Below are positions 31,579-41,768 of a DNA stretch of 64,000 nucleotides, one piece after another. Position numbers and translations under genes: made by a program. The first letter of the stretch is position 1. Each line of letters begins with the position of its first letter. The notes beneath the pieces are model-generated. The model was not told the DNA's origin, ran no database searches, and was given only the letters and a program-made list of their open reading frames with translations. Source of the DNA: Diacronema lutheri (Eukaryota > Haptophyta > Pavlovophyceae > Pavlovales > Pavlovaceae); NCBI GenBank assembly GCA_019448385.1, contig JAGTXO010000085.1:1-64000 (forward strand). The letters run 5' to 3'.

Positions 31579-33160
31579 ATGCGGCCATCGCTCCTCCTCG
31601 CGTGCGCGGCGATGCGCACGCTAGGGTCGGGTGTAGCGGCGAGCGCGACGATGGCGCGCAGCCCGCCGGCCCACCTTCCGCCGCCACTTCGAGGTGTGCG
31701 CATGCCCCCGTGCGCCGCGCACCGCGCGCCGCGCCGCGTGCCGCCACGCGCGCGTGCGCGCGCGCGCGCGCGGGCCTCACGCGTGTTTTTGCGCGTGTAC
31801 GCGCTCGTTGGCCGCAGGGAGCGACGGCTCGCACACGTTCACCTTTGACACGGTGAGCCGCAGGCTGCCGGCGATTGTCCGCTCGACCATCGCCGCGAAC
31901 GGCTACGCCGGCGCGCTCGCCGCCGACCTCGAGCGCCTCGCGGCCGAAATTGCGGCGGGCGCGCCGCTCGTTGCGCTCACCGCGCCCGCGCTGCTGCCGT
32001 GGAATGCGCACGCGCCGATGGCGGATGCGCTGGCGCGGCGCGAGACGTGGATCAGCGCGCCGTGGTTCCTCGTCGAGAACTATATGTACAAGCGCATCTG
32101 GCAGCTCACCAACGTCGAGCACGCGGCGGCGACGGGCGCGCGCCGGCCGGGCAGCGCCGAGCCGCACGACCCGTTCTTGCTGCAGAAGGAGGCGGCGCTG
32201 CATGCGAGCGATGGCGCGCTTCTCGAGAGCATTTTGCCGCTCTTTGGCTCGACCACCTCCGCCTCGCCTGACTCGCCCCCTCCCGCCTCCATCGCTCATT
32301 TCGTCTACCGATCGCTCTGGGGCAACCGCGCGGATTTGTCCATCTCCGCAGGGGATGGCGCGCGCGCCGTCGGCGACGCGCTGCACGCCGAGCGAGGCGG
32401 TGGTGGCGGCAGCGCAGGTGGCGCGGCGAGGGGCGCGCAGGTGGCCGCGCCGCCGTTGGGCGCGCGCGTGTCCCTCGAGCAGGTGCGCGACGGCGCACGG
32501 CTGCTCTGCGACGACGCGCCGCTCCTCGTCGCCGCGCTCGCCGCGCCGCCGCCCACCGGCGCGCCGGGCGGCGCTCGGCTTGTCGTCGTGTGCTTGGACA
32601 ACGCTGGGCTCGAGCTGCTCACCGACCTCGCCCTCGCCGCCGCGCTGCTGGTGGGCGGCCAGTGCGACGTTGTCGAGCTCGTCGCCAAGGACGCGCCCAC
32701 GTTCGTCTCGGATGCGCTGCCCGCGGACGTTGCGGAGACCGTCGGCTACTTGCGCGCGCACGCGAGCGGAGACGCGCGCGCGCTCGCGCGCACGCTCGAC
32801 ACGATGGCGGCCGACGGTCGACTGCTCGTGAGCGGCGGCGCCGAGCCCTTCTGCACGTCGCCGTGCGGCTTCTGGCAGATGCCGCGAGGTATGGCCGAGC
32901 GGTGGTGCGGCGCGTCGGCCGTGCTGCTCAAGGGCGACGCAAACTACCGGCGGCTGCTCGGCGACGCGCACTGGCCCCACGCCACGCCGCCCGCCGCCGC
33001 GCTCTCGGCCGAGTGGCCCGCGGCCGGCCGGACATTCTGCTTGCGCACGTGCAAGTCGGAGGTGCTCGTCGGCGTGAGTGCTGAACGCGCGGCGGCGGCG
33101 GCGGCCGAATCGGCCGCGTGGCTGACGGCCGGCACGTACGGCGTCGTGCAGCGCTTCTAG
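31579..33160 (+). CDS. ARMT1: ARMT1 / DUF89 metal-dependent phosphatase-carboxyl methyltransferase family protein
   Basis: Two exons, 31,579-31,693 and 31,818-33,160 (intron 124 bp, GTGTGC..CGCAG, phase 1), about 485 residues, the usual length for the family. The splice restores the family N-terminus LPPPLRG/SDGSHTF followed by RRLPAIV. Later motifs are VVVCLDNAGLELLTDLALAA (metal-binding Asp and Asn), DAPTFVSDALPADVAETVGY, FCTSPCGFWQMP, AVLLKGDANYRRLLGD (KGD-x-NYRKL-x-GD) and FCLRTCKSEVLVG (LRT-x-K). Members dephosphorylate reactive phospho-metabolites (damage control) or, as claimed for human ARMT1, methylate glutamate side chains. All metal ligands are present. A Gly/Ala insertion sits near 32,395. 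The first 24 residues are leader-like; Met25 may be the true start. Confidence 0.88.
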
Positions 33161-33219
33161 TGTCGTCCGCTTAAGCGAGATGTTTCAAAAGCGGTGCGCT
33201 TCTCCTCCTTCTCGGAGCG

Positions 33220-33847
33220 ATGCTTGCCCTTCGCCGAGCCAGCGGCCTGCGTTTTGCGCCACTCGGCGCGCGCAGCCTGCGGCCGCTCGCGACCGAGTCG
33301 TACACGGAGCGCATGGACAAGACGGGCCGCCCCGTTTCGCCCCACGTGACCATCTACAAATTCCCCGCCGCCGCGCTCTCGTCCATCACGACGCGCATCA
33401 CGGGCGTGATGCTCACCGTCGGCACGAGCGCGATCGGCGCGGCCTCGCTCGCGGGCGCGGACGTGCCTGCGCTCGTCTCGTCCTGCCAGCTCGCCGCGCC
33501 GGCGCTCGTGCCGGTGGCCAAGGTGGCGATCACCTACCCGCTCACCTACCACTGGCTGTCCGCGATGCGGCACGCGGTGCGCCGCGCCGCTCGGCGCGGC
33601 AGCGGCGCGTGGCGACCAATTGCGCAGCACCGCGCACGCGCGCGCTTGTCCGTGCTCACTTGCGCGCAATGCCCTCTCATCTCGCGCCGTGTTTGCTCCT
33701 CGGCCATGCCGTCCCCGCCGCGCGCGTGCGCGCGCGCAGTACTGGGACTGGACGGCCTCGGGCCTGCACATCAAGACGGTGCGCACCACCTCGCTCGCGC
33801 TCTTCGCGGGTGCTGGCCTTCTCTCGCTCGGCTTCGCGGCCATCTAG
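33220..33847 (+). CDS. SDHC: succinate dehydrogenase cytochrome b subunit (complex II, SDHC)
   Basis: Two exons, 33,220-33,576 and 33,740-33,847 (intron 163 bp, GTGCGC..GCGCAG, phase 0), 154 residues. An Arg-rich mitochondrial leader (MLALRRASGLRFAPLGARSL) precedes RPVSPHVTIYKFPAAALSSI and TTRITGVMLTVG, the SDHC signature with the quinone-site Ser and Arg. Three membrane helices follow: around TGVMLTVGTSAIGAASLAGA, LVPVAKVAITYPLTYHWLSA (with the haem His region YHWLSAMRH) and, after the intron, TTSLALFAGAGLLSLGFAAI. The splice restores MRHA/YWDWTASGLHIKTV, equal to the RHL-x-WD-x-G..L motif. The subunit anchors complex II in the inner mitochondrial membrane. It starts only 59 bp after the ARMT1 stop on the same strand; a CGCTTAAGCG palindrome near 33,170 lies in that gap. 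Confidence 0.93.
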
Positions 33848-33967
33848 AGCGTCACAGGGACGAAGTCGGCACAGCTGGCGCGTGGCGTGCGGGCGGAGGC
33901 TGCAGGCCGAGCTTGCGCCGTGAGTGGCGATCCGTGACTCGTGACTGACGCGCGCGCCACTCAAGTC

Positions 33968-35020
33968 CTACGTAGGGCCCCCAGTTGGAGTTGGAGTGGC
34001 AAGCGCACCGTCGCCCTCGTCGCCCTCGTGCGCGAGCCCCGAGTCCGACCCGCATAGCGCGGCCTCGGGCGCGTCTGCGAGCGTCGAGGAGGCGCGCACG
34101 AGCGTCGAGCGGCTGCGTGAGAGCCGCCACCAGCCGGAGAAATGGCGGCTGAGCCCAGGTGAGCGAAGGAGGCTGGCCCCCTCGCTCGCCGGCGCGCTCT
34201 CCGCCGCGGCCGTCAACTCGCTGCCGTGCGCCGCGACCACGTGCTTGAGCGCGCAGACAACGTCAAACCCGACGTTGCCGGCGAAGAGCGTGACACGCAT
34301 CGCTCGGCCGTGTCGGTGGACGCCGACGCGGATCGTCACGCCGATGCCGACGCCGGAGGCGACCGTGCCCTCGACGCCCACCGCGTAGTACCCGTCCGCG
34401 TCGGGCCAGCAGCCGAGGTTCAGACCGGCAGTGACGCCGAGGCCGGCGTAGAGGACGACGAGGCCGGACACGCGGTGCGACGCCGCCTCGATGTCGATGC
34501 CCGTCGCGTCGAGCACGGCGCCGAGCACGCGAGGCAGCAGCGCGAGGAGCACGCCGAGTAGCGGCAGCGCATCCGCCGACCGCGCATTCTCAAGGAAGCT
34601 GCCGATCGAGTCGCCCTCGCTCTGCACGCCGACGTAGACCATCGCGAACGCCTCGGCCGCGATCGAGGCGCCACGCACGTCGCGCAGCCCGACGACAGCG
34701 TAGATGGCGGGGCCCTGCACGCCAAAGTTGAGCTTGGGCTTGAGCTGCACGCCGTCGCAGCTCAGCTCGAGAGGCCCGACATGCAGCCGCGCCTTGAGTC
34801 GCTGATCCGCGACGAGCTCGTCGCCCATCTCGAGCAGCCGCTCCCGGCCGCTGCGCGCGCCGCGCCCGCGCCAGAGCAGCCGCAGGCGCGCGAGCACGGC
34901 CCCACAGCACGGCGTGGCGCCACCGCGCGCGGGCGCCGCGTCCTCGCGCCGGCGCGCGGGCGCCGCTCGCCCGCTCGTCTTCGCGCCTCCGGGTCTCAAA
35001 ATCGCGGCGAACGGCGCCAT
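33968..35020 (-). CDS. unrecognised protein with Gly/Val-rich beta-like core
   Basis: One open frame of 350 residues. The first 60 residues are Arg/Ala-rich; an alternative start is the Met of MGDELVADQRLKARLHVG. The core has conserved-looking strands: GPLELSCDGVQLKPKLNFGV, GPAIYAVVGLRDVRGASIAA, AFAMVYVGVQSEGDSIGSFL, a hydrophobic helix LPLLGVLLALLPRVLGAVLD, LVVLYAGLGVTAGLNLGCWP and YYAVGVEGTVASGVGIGVTI. The repeated small-residue strands suggest a beta-barrel or lipid-binding beta fold. I do not recognise the family. The last 80 residues are low complexity. It starts 63 bp downstream of the HAD gene stop on the same strand and ends 120 bp from the SDHC stop (convergent). Confidence 0.6.
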   Translation of the reverse strand: MAPFAAILRPGGAKTSGRAAPARRREDAAPARGGATPCCGAVLARLRLLWRGRGARSGRERLLEMGDELVADQRLKARLHVGPLELSCDGVQLKPKLNFGVQGPAIYAVVGLRDVRGASIAAEAFAMVYVGVQSEGDSIGSFLENARSADALPLLGVLLALLPRVLGAVLDATGIDIEAASHRVSGLVVLYAGLGVTAGLNLGCWPDADGYYAVGVEGTVASGVGIGVTIRVGVHRHGRAMRVTLFAGNVGFDVVCALKHVVAAHGSELTAAAESAPASEGASLLRSPGLSRHFSGWWRLSRSRSTLVRASSTLADAPEAALCGSDSGLAHEGDEGDGALATPTPTGGPT

Positions 35021-35083
35021 CGTCCGCGGTCACTTCTCAGTCATCAACCGGTCATGCACTCCTCTCACAGTCTCACTACTGTC

Positions 35084-36523
35084 TCACACCACCCCGCCCG
35101 CGCTGCGCCGCGCGTCAACCCGGCCCGCCAGGCGTTCGAGCGCCGTCTCCGCCGCCTCGCAGTCGAGGCGCGCGAGCTCCGCCTCAACGGCCGCGAGGAG
35201 GTCGGCATGCACGCCGCCGCCGACCGGCGCGCCCGAATCGAAGGCCGGCGCGCCGCACGCGGCCGTGCGCGCCGCGCGAACGAGCTCTGCGGCCGCGGCC
35301 TCGCCGTGCGCCGAGCTCGTGACGAGGGCAAATCGCACGCCGCACGCGGCGGCTGCCTCGGCGTCCGTGCGCGCGTCGCCCACCATGAGCGCGCGCTCGG
35401 CCGCGCAGCCGAGCGCGGCGAGCGCGTCGACGAGCAGGTCTGGCTGCGGCTTGGGCTGAGGACGCACCCCGTCTTCGCCATACGAGACGAGGATGGGGCC
35501 GAGCTCGGCGCGGCTGTCGGCGAGGCGCAGCGCGGCGCGCAGGCGCGCGTGCGTCGCATCGATGTGCGCGCTGCTCGTCAGCCCGGCGCCCACACTCTTC
35601 TGATTCGTCACAACGCACAGAGCATGGCCGCGCTCGCACACGCGACCGACCGCGCGCGCGGCGCCCGGGAGGAGCGCGAGCTGCGCAGGCTCGAGCACGC
35701 CGGGGTAGCCCACGTCCTCGTTGAGCACGCCGTCGCGGTCGAGGAGGAAGGCGACAGCCGATGGCGGCGCGCCGTCCGCGCCCGCGAGGAGCGCTGCGTC
35801 CAGCTCCGCCTCCGTCGCGCAGAGCGCGTCGAAGTGGGCGCACGCGGCGAGGGAGGCGGCGGGGTGCGAGCCCCAGCAAACGCCAAGCGTGGCGAGGCCC
35901 GCGCGCCGCGCCGCCTCGCCGTCCGACGGCGAATCGCCAATGTAGACGCCCGCACACGAGCCAGCCGGAGCGCGCAGCAGCCCGGCGTCGCGCAGCTCGC
36001 GCACGCACTGCGCGAGGCCGTCGGGGCGGGGCTTGGGTGCGCGCACGCTGTCCGCGCCGTGCACGACGGCGAACAGCTCGCGCAGCCCGTGCGCCGCGAG
36101 CACCGCCTCGGCATACGCGACGGCGGCGTTGGTGAGCACCGCCTGCGGCACGCCGGCCGCGCCGAGCCGGCGCGCCACGTCGGCCGCGCCCGCGAAGAGC
36201 GGCGCGGTGGTGCGGCTCACCTTGGAGATGTAGAGCGCGTCAAACGCGCCGCCCAGTTCCGCGCCAACCCGCTCGAACGCCGCGTCACCCGGCCGCAGCC
36301 CCACGTGCCGCGCGAGGCGCTCGGGCGTCGCGTATCGCGTGCACGCGTGGTACTCGGCCTCGCTCACGCCCGCGTGGCCGCGCGCGGCGAGCACATCCTG
36401 CGTCGCGTCAAAGGCGAGGCGAAACGAGTCGCACAGCGTGCCGTCCAGGTCCCACAGCACCGCGCGCGTCGCGACGCGCATGGCCGAGGCGACGTGGAGC
36501 AGCGCGAACGCCGCGCCGCGCAT
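35084..36523 (-). CDS. fused double HAD phosphatase: Gph-like domain plus GmhB/HisB-like domain
   Basis: A 479-residue protein with two complete haloacid dehalogenase domains. Domain 1 (about residues 18-250) has VLWDLDGTLCDS (nucleophile Asp and acid Asp), a helical cap, VPQAVLTNAAVAYAEAVLAA (motif II Thr), KPRPDGLAQ (motif III Lys) and AGVYIGDSPSDGEAARRAG (motif IV), as in phosphoglycolate phosphatases. Domain 2 (about 255-420) has AFLLDRDGVLNEDVGYPG, HALCVVTNQKSVGAG, KPQPDLLVDALAALG and ALMVGDARTDAEAAAACG, the pattern of the D,D-heptose bisphosphate phosphatase / histidinol-phosphatase (HAD IIIA) group, though without the usual Cys zinc loop. Both active sites look intact. Start Met1 at 36,523 or Met15 at 36,481. 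Substrates are not predictable. Confidence 0.88.
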   Translation of the reverse strand: MRGAAFALLHVASAMRVATRAVLWDLDGTLCDSFRLAFDATQDVLAARGHAGVSEAEYHACTRYATPERLARHVGLRPGDAAFERVGAELGGAFDALYISKVSRTTAPLFAGAADVARRLGAAGVPQAVLTNAAVAYAEAVLAAHGLRELFAVVHGADSVRAPKPRPDGLAQCVRELRDAGLLRAPAGSCAGVYIGDSPSDGEAARRAGLATLGVCWGSHPAASLAACAHFDALCATEAELDAALLAGADGAPPSAVAFLLDRDGVLNEDVGYPGVLEPAQLALLPGAARAVGRVCERGHALCVVTNQKSVGAGLTSSAHIDATHARLRAALRLADSRAELGPILVSYGEDGVRPQPKPQPDLLVDALAALGCAAERALMVGDARTDAEAAAACGVRFALVTSSAHGEAAAAELVRAARTAACGAPAFDSGAPVGGGVHADLLAAVEAELARLDCEAAETALERLAGRVDARRSAGGVV

Positions 36524-36602
36524 ACGAAATATGCCGCGGTTACGCCGCCGCTCAGCAAGTATTTCGTATTTGAGCCGCCGCCGCCACCGGCTCCAAACGG
36601 GC
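36524..36602. promoter_or_regulatory. 79-bp divergent promoter with a 10-bp inverted repeat
   Basis: Between the HAD start and the LRR start. ATACGAAATA (36,522-36,531) is repeated as its exact reverse complement TATTTCGTAT (36,560-36,569), 28 bp apart, in DNA that is otherwise GC-rich. The left arm overlaps the HAD start codon. It looks like a paired factor-binding site serving both genes (inference). Confidence 0.45.
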
Positions 36603-39600
36603 ATGGGGAACGCCTGCGCGGCGCCGCTGCGCGACGAGGGCGGCGAGGAGCGCGAGCCGTCGCCGCGGCGTTGGGGCGCGCGCCGGCGGCGGTCGAGCCG
36701 AATCGCCCGCTCGACGGCGCGCGTTGACGGCGGCGCGACGGGCGTCACCGCTGATCCGCGCGCCGAGCGCAAGCCGCCGGCCGAACTGCCGAGCGCGGGC
36801 GCGCCGCTCGGCGCCGACGCGACCGGCCGCGCGAGGCCGGCGAGAGGCGGCGGCGGCGGCGGCGGCGGCGGCGTGGGCGTGAGCATCGGTCGGGCGAGCG
36901 GTGGCGTTGGCACCGCGCGCGCCGGCTCCGCCGGCGACGCCACGGCTGCCGAGGACGGCGACGAGGTCGAGGACCTGCCGCCGCCGGCAGGGCCGAGCGG
37001 CGCCGCGCGGGGCGGCGCGCGCGAGGAGGCCGACGCGCTGCTCGCAGCGTCGCTCGCGCTCGCGCTGCGCGACGAGGAGGAAGACGCGGGACTGCCCGAG
37101 GTGCACCTCCTTCCCGCCGCCTTCTCGCCGCCCAGACCGCCGCCGGCCGTGGGCGGCGCGCGCCGTGGGACGCGCGCCGACGGCGCGCGCGAGCTCGCGG
37201 CGTGCGCGCCGGGCCTGGCGCTGCTGTGGGCGTGCGAGGCGCTCGGCGTGGCGCAGGCAGCGCTGCTCATCGGCCACGGCATGCACGCGCTCGGTTGGCT
37301 CTGCGCCGCGTGCGCGCTCGGCCATCTGCTGCCGGCGTGGGCGCTGCTCGCCGCGCACCGCCACGCGGTCGCCGAGCGCGCGCGCGCCGGCGCGGCAGCG
37401 GGCGGCGGCTTGCCCGTCGCTGGCGCAGCGCGCGAGCCGGGCGGGCGGGCGATCGAGATCGCCAGCGCGGGCGGCATTGCCGGCGCGCTCTGCCTCGACG
37501 CACTCTCTCTGGGCGCGAGCGTGGCCTTGTTGCTCCTCCGCATCCTGCCCGGCCGGGCCGTCGCCCATGGCATCAACAACGCCGGCTGCTGCTGCCGCCC
37601 GACGGGCGGCCGCGCGTCGCCGCTCGCGCTCGCGGCGGGCGCGACGGGCAGCAGCAGCGACGACGGCGCGGGCGTCGACGCGGCGTACGCTCGCAGCGCA
37701 CTCCACCCGGACCTTGTCGCTGCACTCCACCCGGACCTTGTCGCTGCACTCCACCCGGACCTTGTCGCTGCTCTCTGCGCGTACGCGCGCGCGCGGCTCG
37801 TCGCGCACGCGCTCAGCGCCGCGCTGCCGCAGCTGTGCGTGCAGACGGCGGCCATCATGGCGGCACTCGGCCGAGCGGCGCGCGCGCGCACGGCGAGCGC
37901 GCCGGCCGACGCGCGCGACGCCGAGCTCGTCCTCGGCCGCGCCGCCGTCCTCGCCGCCCTCTGCGCGCTCGCCGCCGTCGCCCATGCGCTGCCCGGCGCG
38001 GCGCGCGCGCGGTGTGGCGTCGCCGGCGTCGTGCGCGCGTGGGCGGGCGCGCTGACGCTCGGCGGGAACCTTCCGCTCGCCGAGCTGCGCGCCGACGCGC
38101 TCGGCGAGGTGCGCCTGGCCGCGCTGCCCGCCGGCCACGCCCTCGACCTGCTCATCGCGGCGGTGGAGATGAACGTGTCGGTACGCAGCCTCGAGCTGCG
38201 CGGTCGGCTGCTTGCGCGCGTCGGCGCGGATGAGGGCGAGGGCGGGGGCGAGGCGGGCGGCGAGGCGGGTGGCGAGGTGGCCGTCGTGCTGTGCGACGGG
38301 CTCGCGCCGGACGAGATGGCCGCTGGCGCGCTGCTCGGCGTCGCGCTCGCGCACGGCCGCGCGGCACTCGAGCGTCTCGAGCTGCGCGGCGCTGTGCTCG
38401 GCGGCCGCGCCGAGTCGGCGGCGGTGTGCGACGCGCTGCTCCGCGCCGCGCACGCCTCGCCGCGCCTGCGCGCGCTCGGCGTCGGCCTGTGCGGCACGAG
38501 CCTGCACCCCGCCGCTGCCGCGGAGCTGTGCGCGGAGATGGGCGCGTCCCTGCCGCGCGTCACAACGCTCTGCGCGCTCCGCGCTGGCGCGGCGGTTGCG
38601 CCGGCGGGCGCCGTCCGCGCAGGCGCCCATCGCCCGCGCCGGCCGTCGGCCGCGCGCCGGCCGCGCGTCGGCTCGCTGGCGCGCGGCGGCGGCGGCGGCG
38701 AGGGCGAGGGCGGGGGCGAGGGCGAGGGCGAGGGCGGGGGCGAGGGCGAGGGCGGGGCGGAACGCGAGGCCCCGCAGCAGCGGGCGCGGGTGGAGGCGGA
38801 GACGGAGGCGGAGGCGGAGGATGCAAGGACGGTGGTCGTCATCTCGACCGAGTATGACGAGGACACGCTCCGCTTCGTGCCGCTCACCCTCCCGCCGCCA
38901 TCGCCGGCCGCACCAACCGCTGCCAATGCCTTGGCCGGCGACGGCGCGCCCGCGGCCGTGAGCGTGTCGGACGGCGTCGTGCTCGGCTGCGAGCTGGCGA
39001 GGCCGGACTGCGCCGTGCAAGCGCTGCTCATCGACGCGCGCGAGCTGCCGCGCCGCGCCGCGGCCGGCGCGCGCGGCCTCGGCGCGGCCGGCGCGCTGCC
39101 GCTCGCAACCGGCGTCCGCGCCGCGCGCCGGCTTGCGGAGCTGCGCGTGCGCGCGTGCGCCCTGACGGACGCGGGCGCGGCGGCGCTCTGCGCGGCGGCG
39201 GCGGGCGCGCCCGAGCTGCGCTCGCTCGCGCTGGTACACGATGCGACGCTCGGCGATGCGACCGCGCGCGCCGCCGCGTCGCTGCTGCGCTGTGCGAGCG
39301 GGCTCGAGATGCTCGAGATGAGCGGCTGCGCGCTGCTCGGGCCCGACGGTGCGGCCGCCCTCGCCGCCGCGCTTGACGCGGGCTGTGCGCTGCGCTCGCT
39401 CCGCCTCGACGGCACGCGCGTGGGCGAGGGCGGCGTCGTGCGCCTCGCCGCCGCGCTGCGCGAGGCGCGCTCTCTCGCGCACCTCTCCCTCGCGCACTGC
39501 GCGCTGCCCGACGGCGCGGCGGCCGCGCTCGCCGCGTCGCTGCCTCTCACCGAGCGGCTGCGTGGCCTCGACCTGCGCGCCAATCGGCTCGGCCGCGCGA

Positions 39601-41257
39601 CGGCGGAGGCTTTTGCGCGCGCTCTCGCGCACGATGGCTGCGCGCTCTGCGGCCTCGACCTCGGCGCCAACGGCTCGATCGGCGACTCGGGCGGAGCGGC
39701 GCTCGGCGAGGCGCTCGCGTCGTGCGGCATCCTCGCCTTCCTCGGCCTCGCGGCGTGCGGGCTGGGCGAAGGCGGCGCGGCGGCGCTCGCGCACGGCGCC
39801 TCCTCGCCCGACAGCGCCCTCGTCCATCTCGACCTCTCCGACAACGAGCGCATTGGCGACGCGGGCGCGGGCGCGCTCGCGCGCGCGCTCGGCAGCGGCG
39901 CGGCGCTGCGCGCGCTCGCGCTCGACGGCTGCGCGCTCGGCGCGGAGGGCGCGGCGGCGATGGGTGCAGTGATCGAGTCGGCGCGCCGCCTGCGCGAGCT
40001 CTCTCTCTCGCGCAACCCGCGCATCGGCTCGGCGGGCGGCGCGTTGCTCGCGCGCTCGCTCGCGCGCAACGGCTCGCTCGCCGAGCTGCGCCTCGACGGC
40101 TGCGCGATCGGCGCGGACACGGTCGGCGCGTGGGCGGAGGCGCTCGAGCGCAACGGCGCGCTCGCCGAGCTGCACCTGCGGTGCGCGCGCGCGCGCGCGC
40201 GCGCACCGCCCTTCCCTGCGCTTCTGCCCTTCCCCCTTCTCCTCCTCCCCTGCCCCCTTGCCCCCTGTTCCCTCCCCTGGCCCCCTCCCCTCCGCCCCCT
40301 TCCCTGCGCGTCTGCCCTTCCCCCTTCTCCTCCTCCCCTGCCCCCTTGCCCCCTGTTCCCTCCCCTGCCCCCTCCGCTCCGCCCCCTTCCCTGCGCGTCT
40401 GCCCTTCCCCCTTCTCCTCCTCCCCTGCCCCCTTGCCCCCTGTTCCCTCCCCTGCCCCCTCCCCTCCGCCCCCTTCCCTGCGCGTCTGCCCTTCCCCCTT
40501 CTCCTCCTCCCCTGCCCCCTTGCCCCCTGTTCCCTCCCCTGCCCCCTCCCCTCCGCCCCCTTCCCTGCGCTTCTGCCCTTCCCCCTTCTCCTCCTCCCCT
40601 GCCCCCTTCCCTGCGCGTCTGCCCTTCCCCCTTCTCCTCCTCCCCTGGCCCCTTGCCCCCTGCTCCCTCCCCTGCCCCCTCCCCTCCGCCCCCTTCCCTG
40701 CGCTTCTGCCCTTCCCCCTTCTCCTCCTCCCCTGCCCCCTTGCCCCCTGTTCCCTCCCCTGCCCCCTCCCCTCCGCCCCCTTCCCTGCGCTTCTGCCCTT
40801 CCCCCTTCTCCTCCTCCCCTGCCCCCTTGCCCCCTGTTCCGTCCCCTGCCCCCTCCCCTCCGCCCCCTTCCCTGCGCTTGTGCCCTTCCCCCTTCTCCTC
40901 CTCCCCTGCCCCCTTCCCTGCGCTTCTGCCCCTCCCCCTTCTCCTCCTCCCCTGGCCCCTTGCCCCCTGTTCCCTCCCCTGCCCCCTCCCCTCCGCCCCC
41001 TTCCCTGCGCTTCTGCCCTTCCCCCTTCTCCTCCTCCCCTGCCCCCTTGTCCCCTGTTCCCTCCCCTGCCCCCTCCCCTCCCACCCCTCCCCTCTCCCCT
41101 GCCCTCATACCTTTCCTCTCATGCACTCGCGCTGCGCCTTGCCTCGCCGCGCGCGCGCGCTGCGCGCAGGCGCAACGCGCTGCCGATCGCCTCGCAGGAG
41201 CTGCTGCGCGCCGCGTGGGTCAGTTCGCACCGCGCTCCCGCGGAGCTGCTCCTCTGA
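36603..41257 (+). CDS. membrane-anchored leucine-rich-repeat protein with N-myristoylation motif
   Basis: Two exons, 36,603-40,180 and 41,170-41,257, joined through a 989-bp intron (GTGCGC..GCGCAG, phase 2); 1,221 residues. MGNACAAPLR is a classic Gly2 myristoylation plus Cys5 palmitoylation start. Residues about 200-480 hold four hydrophobic segments, including ALLWACEALGVAQAALLIGH, IAGALCLDALSLGASVALLL and LVAHALSAALPQLCVQTAAI; the last recalls the E-S-x-PQL-x-LQ helix of XK-related scramblases, but weakly. A Gly/Glu-rich linker leads to about twelve LRRs of the RNI/NLR type (LRSLRLDGTRVGEGGVVRLA, LRGLDLRANRLGRATAEAFA, LVHLDLSDNERIGDAGAGAL, LRELSLSRNPRIGSAGGALL), 28 residues each, from about 39,130 to 40,180. 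Exon 2 caps the last repeat (NALPIASQELLRAAW). Likely a cytoplasmic-face membrane scaffold or sensor (inference). A 24-bp repeat (three copies, about 37,700-37,770) codes ALHPDLVA. Confidence 0.72.
40200..41110 (+). repeat. 87-bp pyrimidine-rich minisatellite filling the LRR gene intron
   Basis: About ten copies of an 87-bp C/T-only-like unit (contains CTGCGCTTCTGCCCTTCCCC and CTTGCCCCCTGTTCCCTCCC), with a shortened copy near 40,600 and 40,910. It lies entirely within the intron 40,181-41,169. The strand asymmetry (almost no A, few G) favours H-DNA/triplex structure. The frames are open through it, giving Pro/Leu-rich translations that should not be taken as protein. Confidence 0.9.
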
Positions 41258-41768
41258 GCGGGCGGGGTGAGCACTTGTATGCACGACAAATCAGGATGAA
41301 CATTGAACTCCACTGTGACTCCGTTAAAGGGCAGCATCTGATTGCGGCGGTTCGCCCACGGCCTGGCGCCGCCCTCTGCAGACGGGCGCCGCCCACAGCC
41401 GCTCGTGCCCGGCCGCCCGTCGTCTCCCGACGCAAGCCCGGGCTGAAGCAGTGGACGGCGGGGTGTGAGCGGCAGCCCGCAAGGTGGAAGTCGGAACGCG
41501 CTCTGCGAGCCGGGGATTCCCAGCTGCGGCTCGCCGCCGCGTCCCGCGCCGACGGGCAGGCGCGTGGCGCTCAGCGGCACGCGCCAAGCCGGTGGCCGAG
41601 CGCGGGAGCGCGCTGGCGTGTGGCCAACCGCGCGCGGGACCGCGCCGTCAAACGCCACTGCGGGCGCGTCGATAACGCCGTGCGCGGCGCCCGCGTGTAA
41701 AAGCCGCGCGTACGGCCCGCGTGCGTCGTCGATGGGGCCGAAGTCGGCGGCACAACGCACGGCGGCAA
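41258..41768. other. intergenic stretch, no gene recognised
   Basis: Begins with an AT-richer 3'-UTR-like segment after the LRR stop (TATGCACGACAAATCAGGAT near 41,279). Open frames exist on both strands but show no domain and unstable composition. It ends at the satellite array. Confidence 0.5.

Noticed and set aside
36524-40153. Extension of the HAD phosphatase frame far upstream on the minus strand (up to 1,689 codons)
   Set aside because: The added part is Ser/Ala/Pro low complexity antisense to the LRR gene. The HAD start at 36,523 and an AT-rich promoter give a sound protein without it.
40200-41150. Pro/Leu-rich continuation of the LRR protein
   Set aside because: It is translation of a pyrimidine minisatellite. 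Treating it as an intron (40,181-41,169) joins the last LRR to a natural cap in another frame with GT..AG borders.
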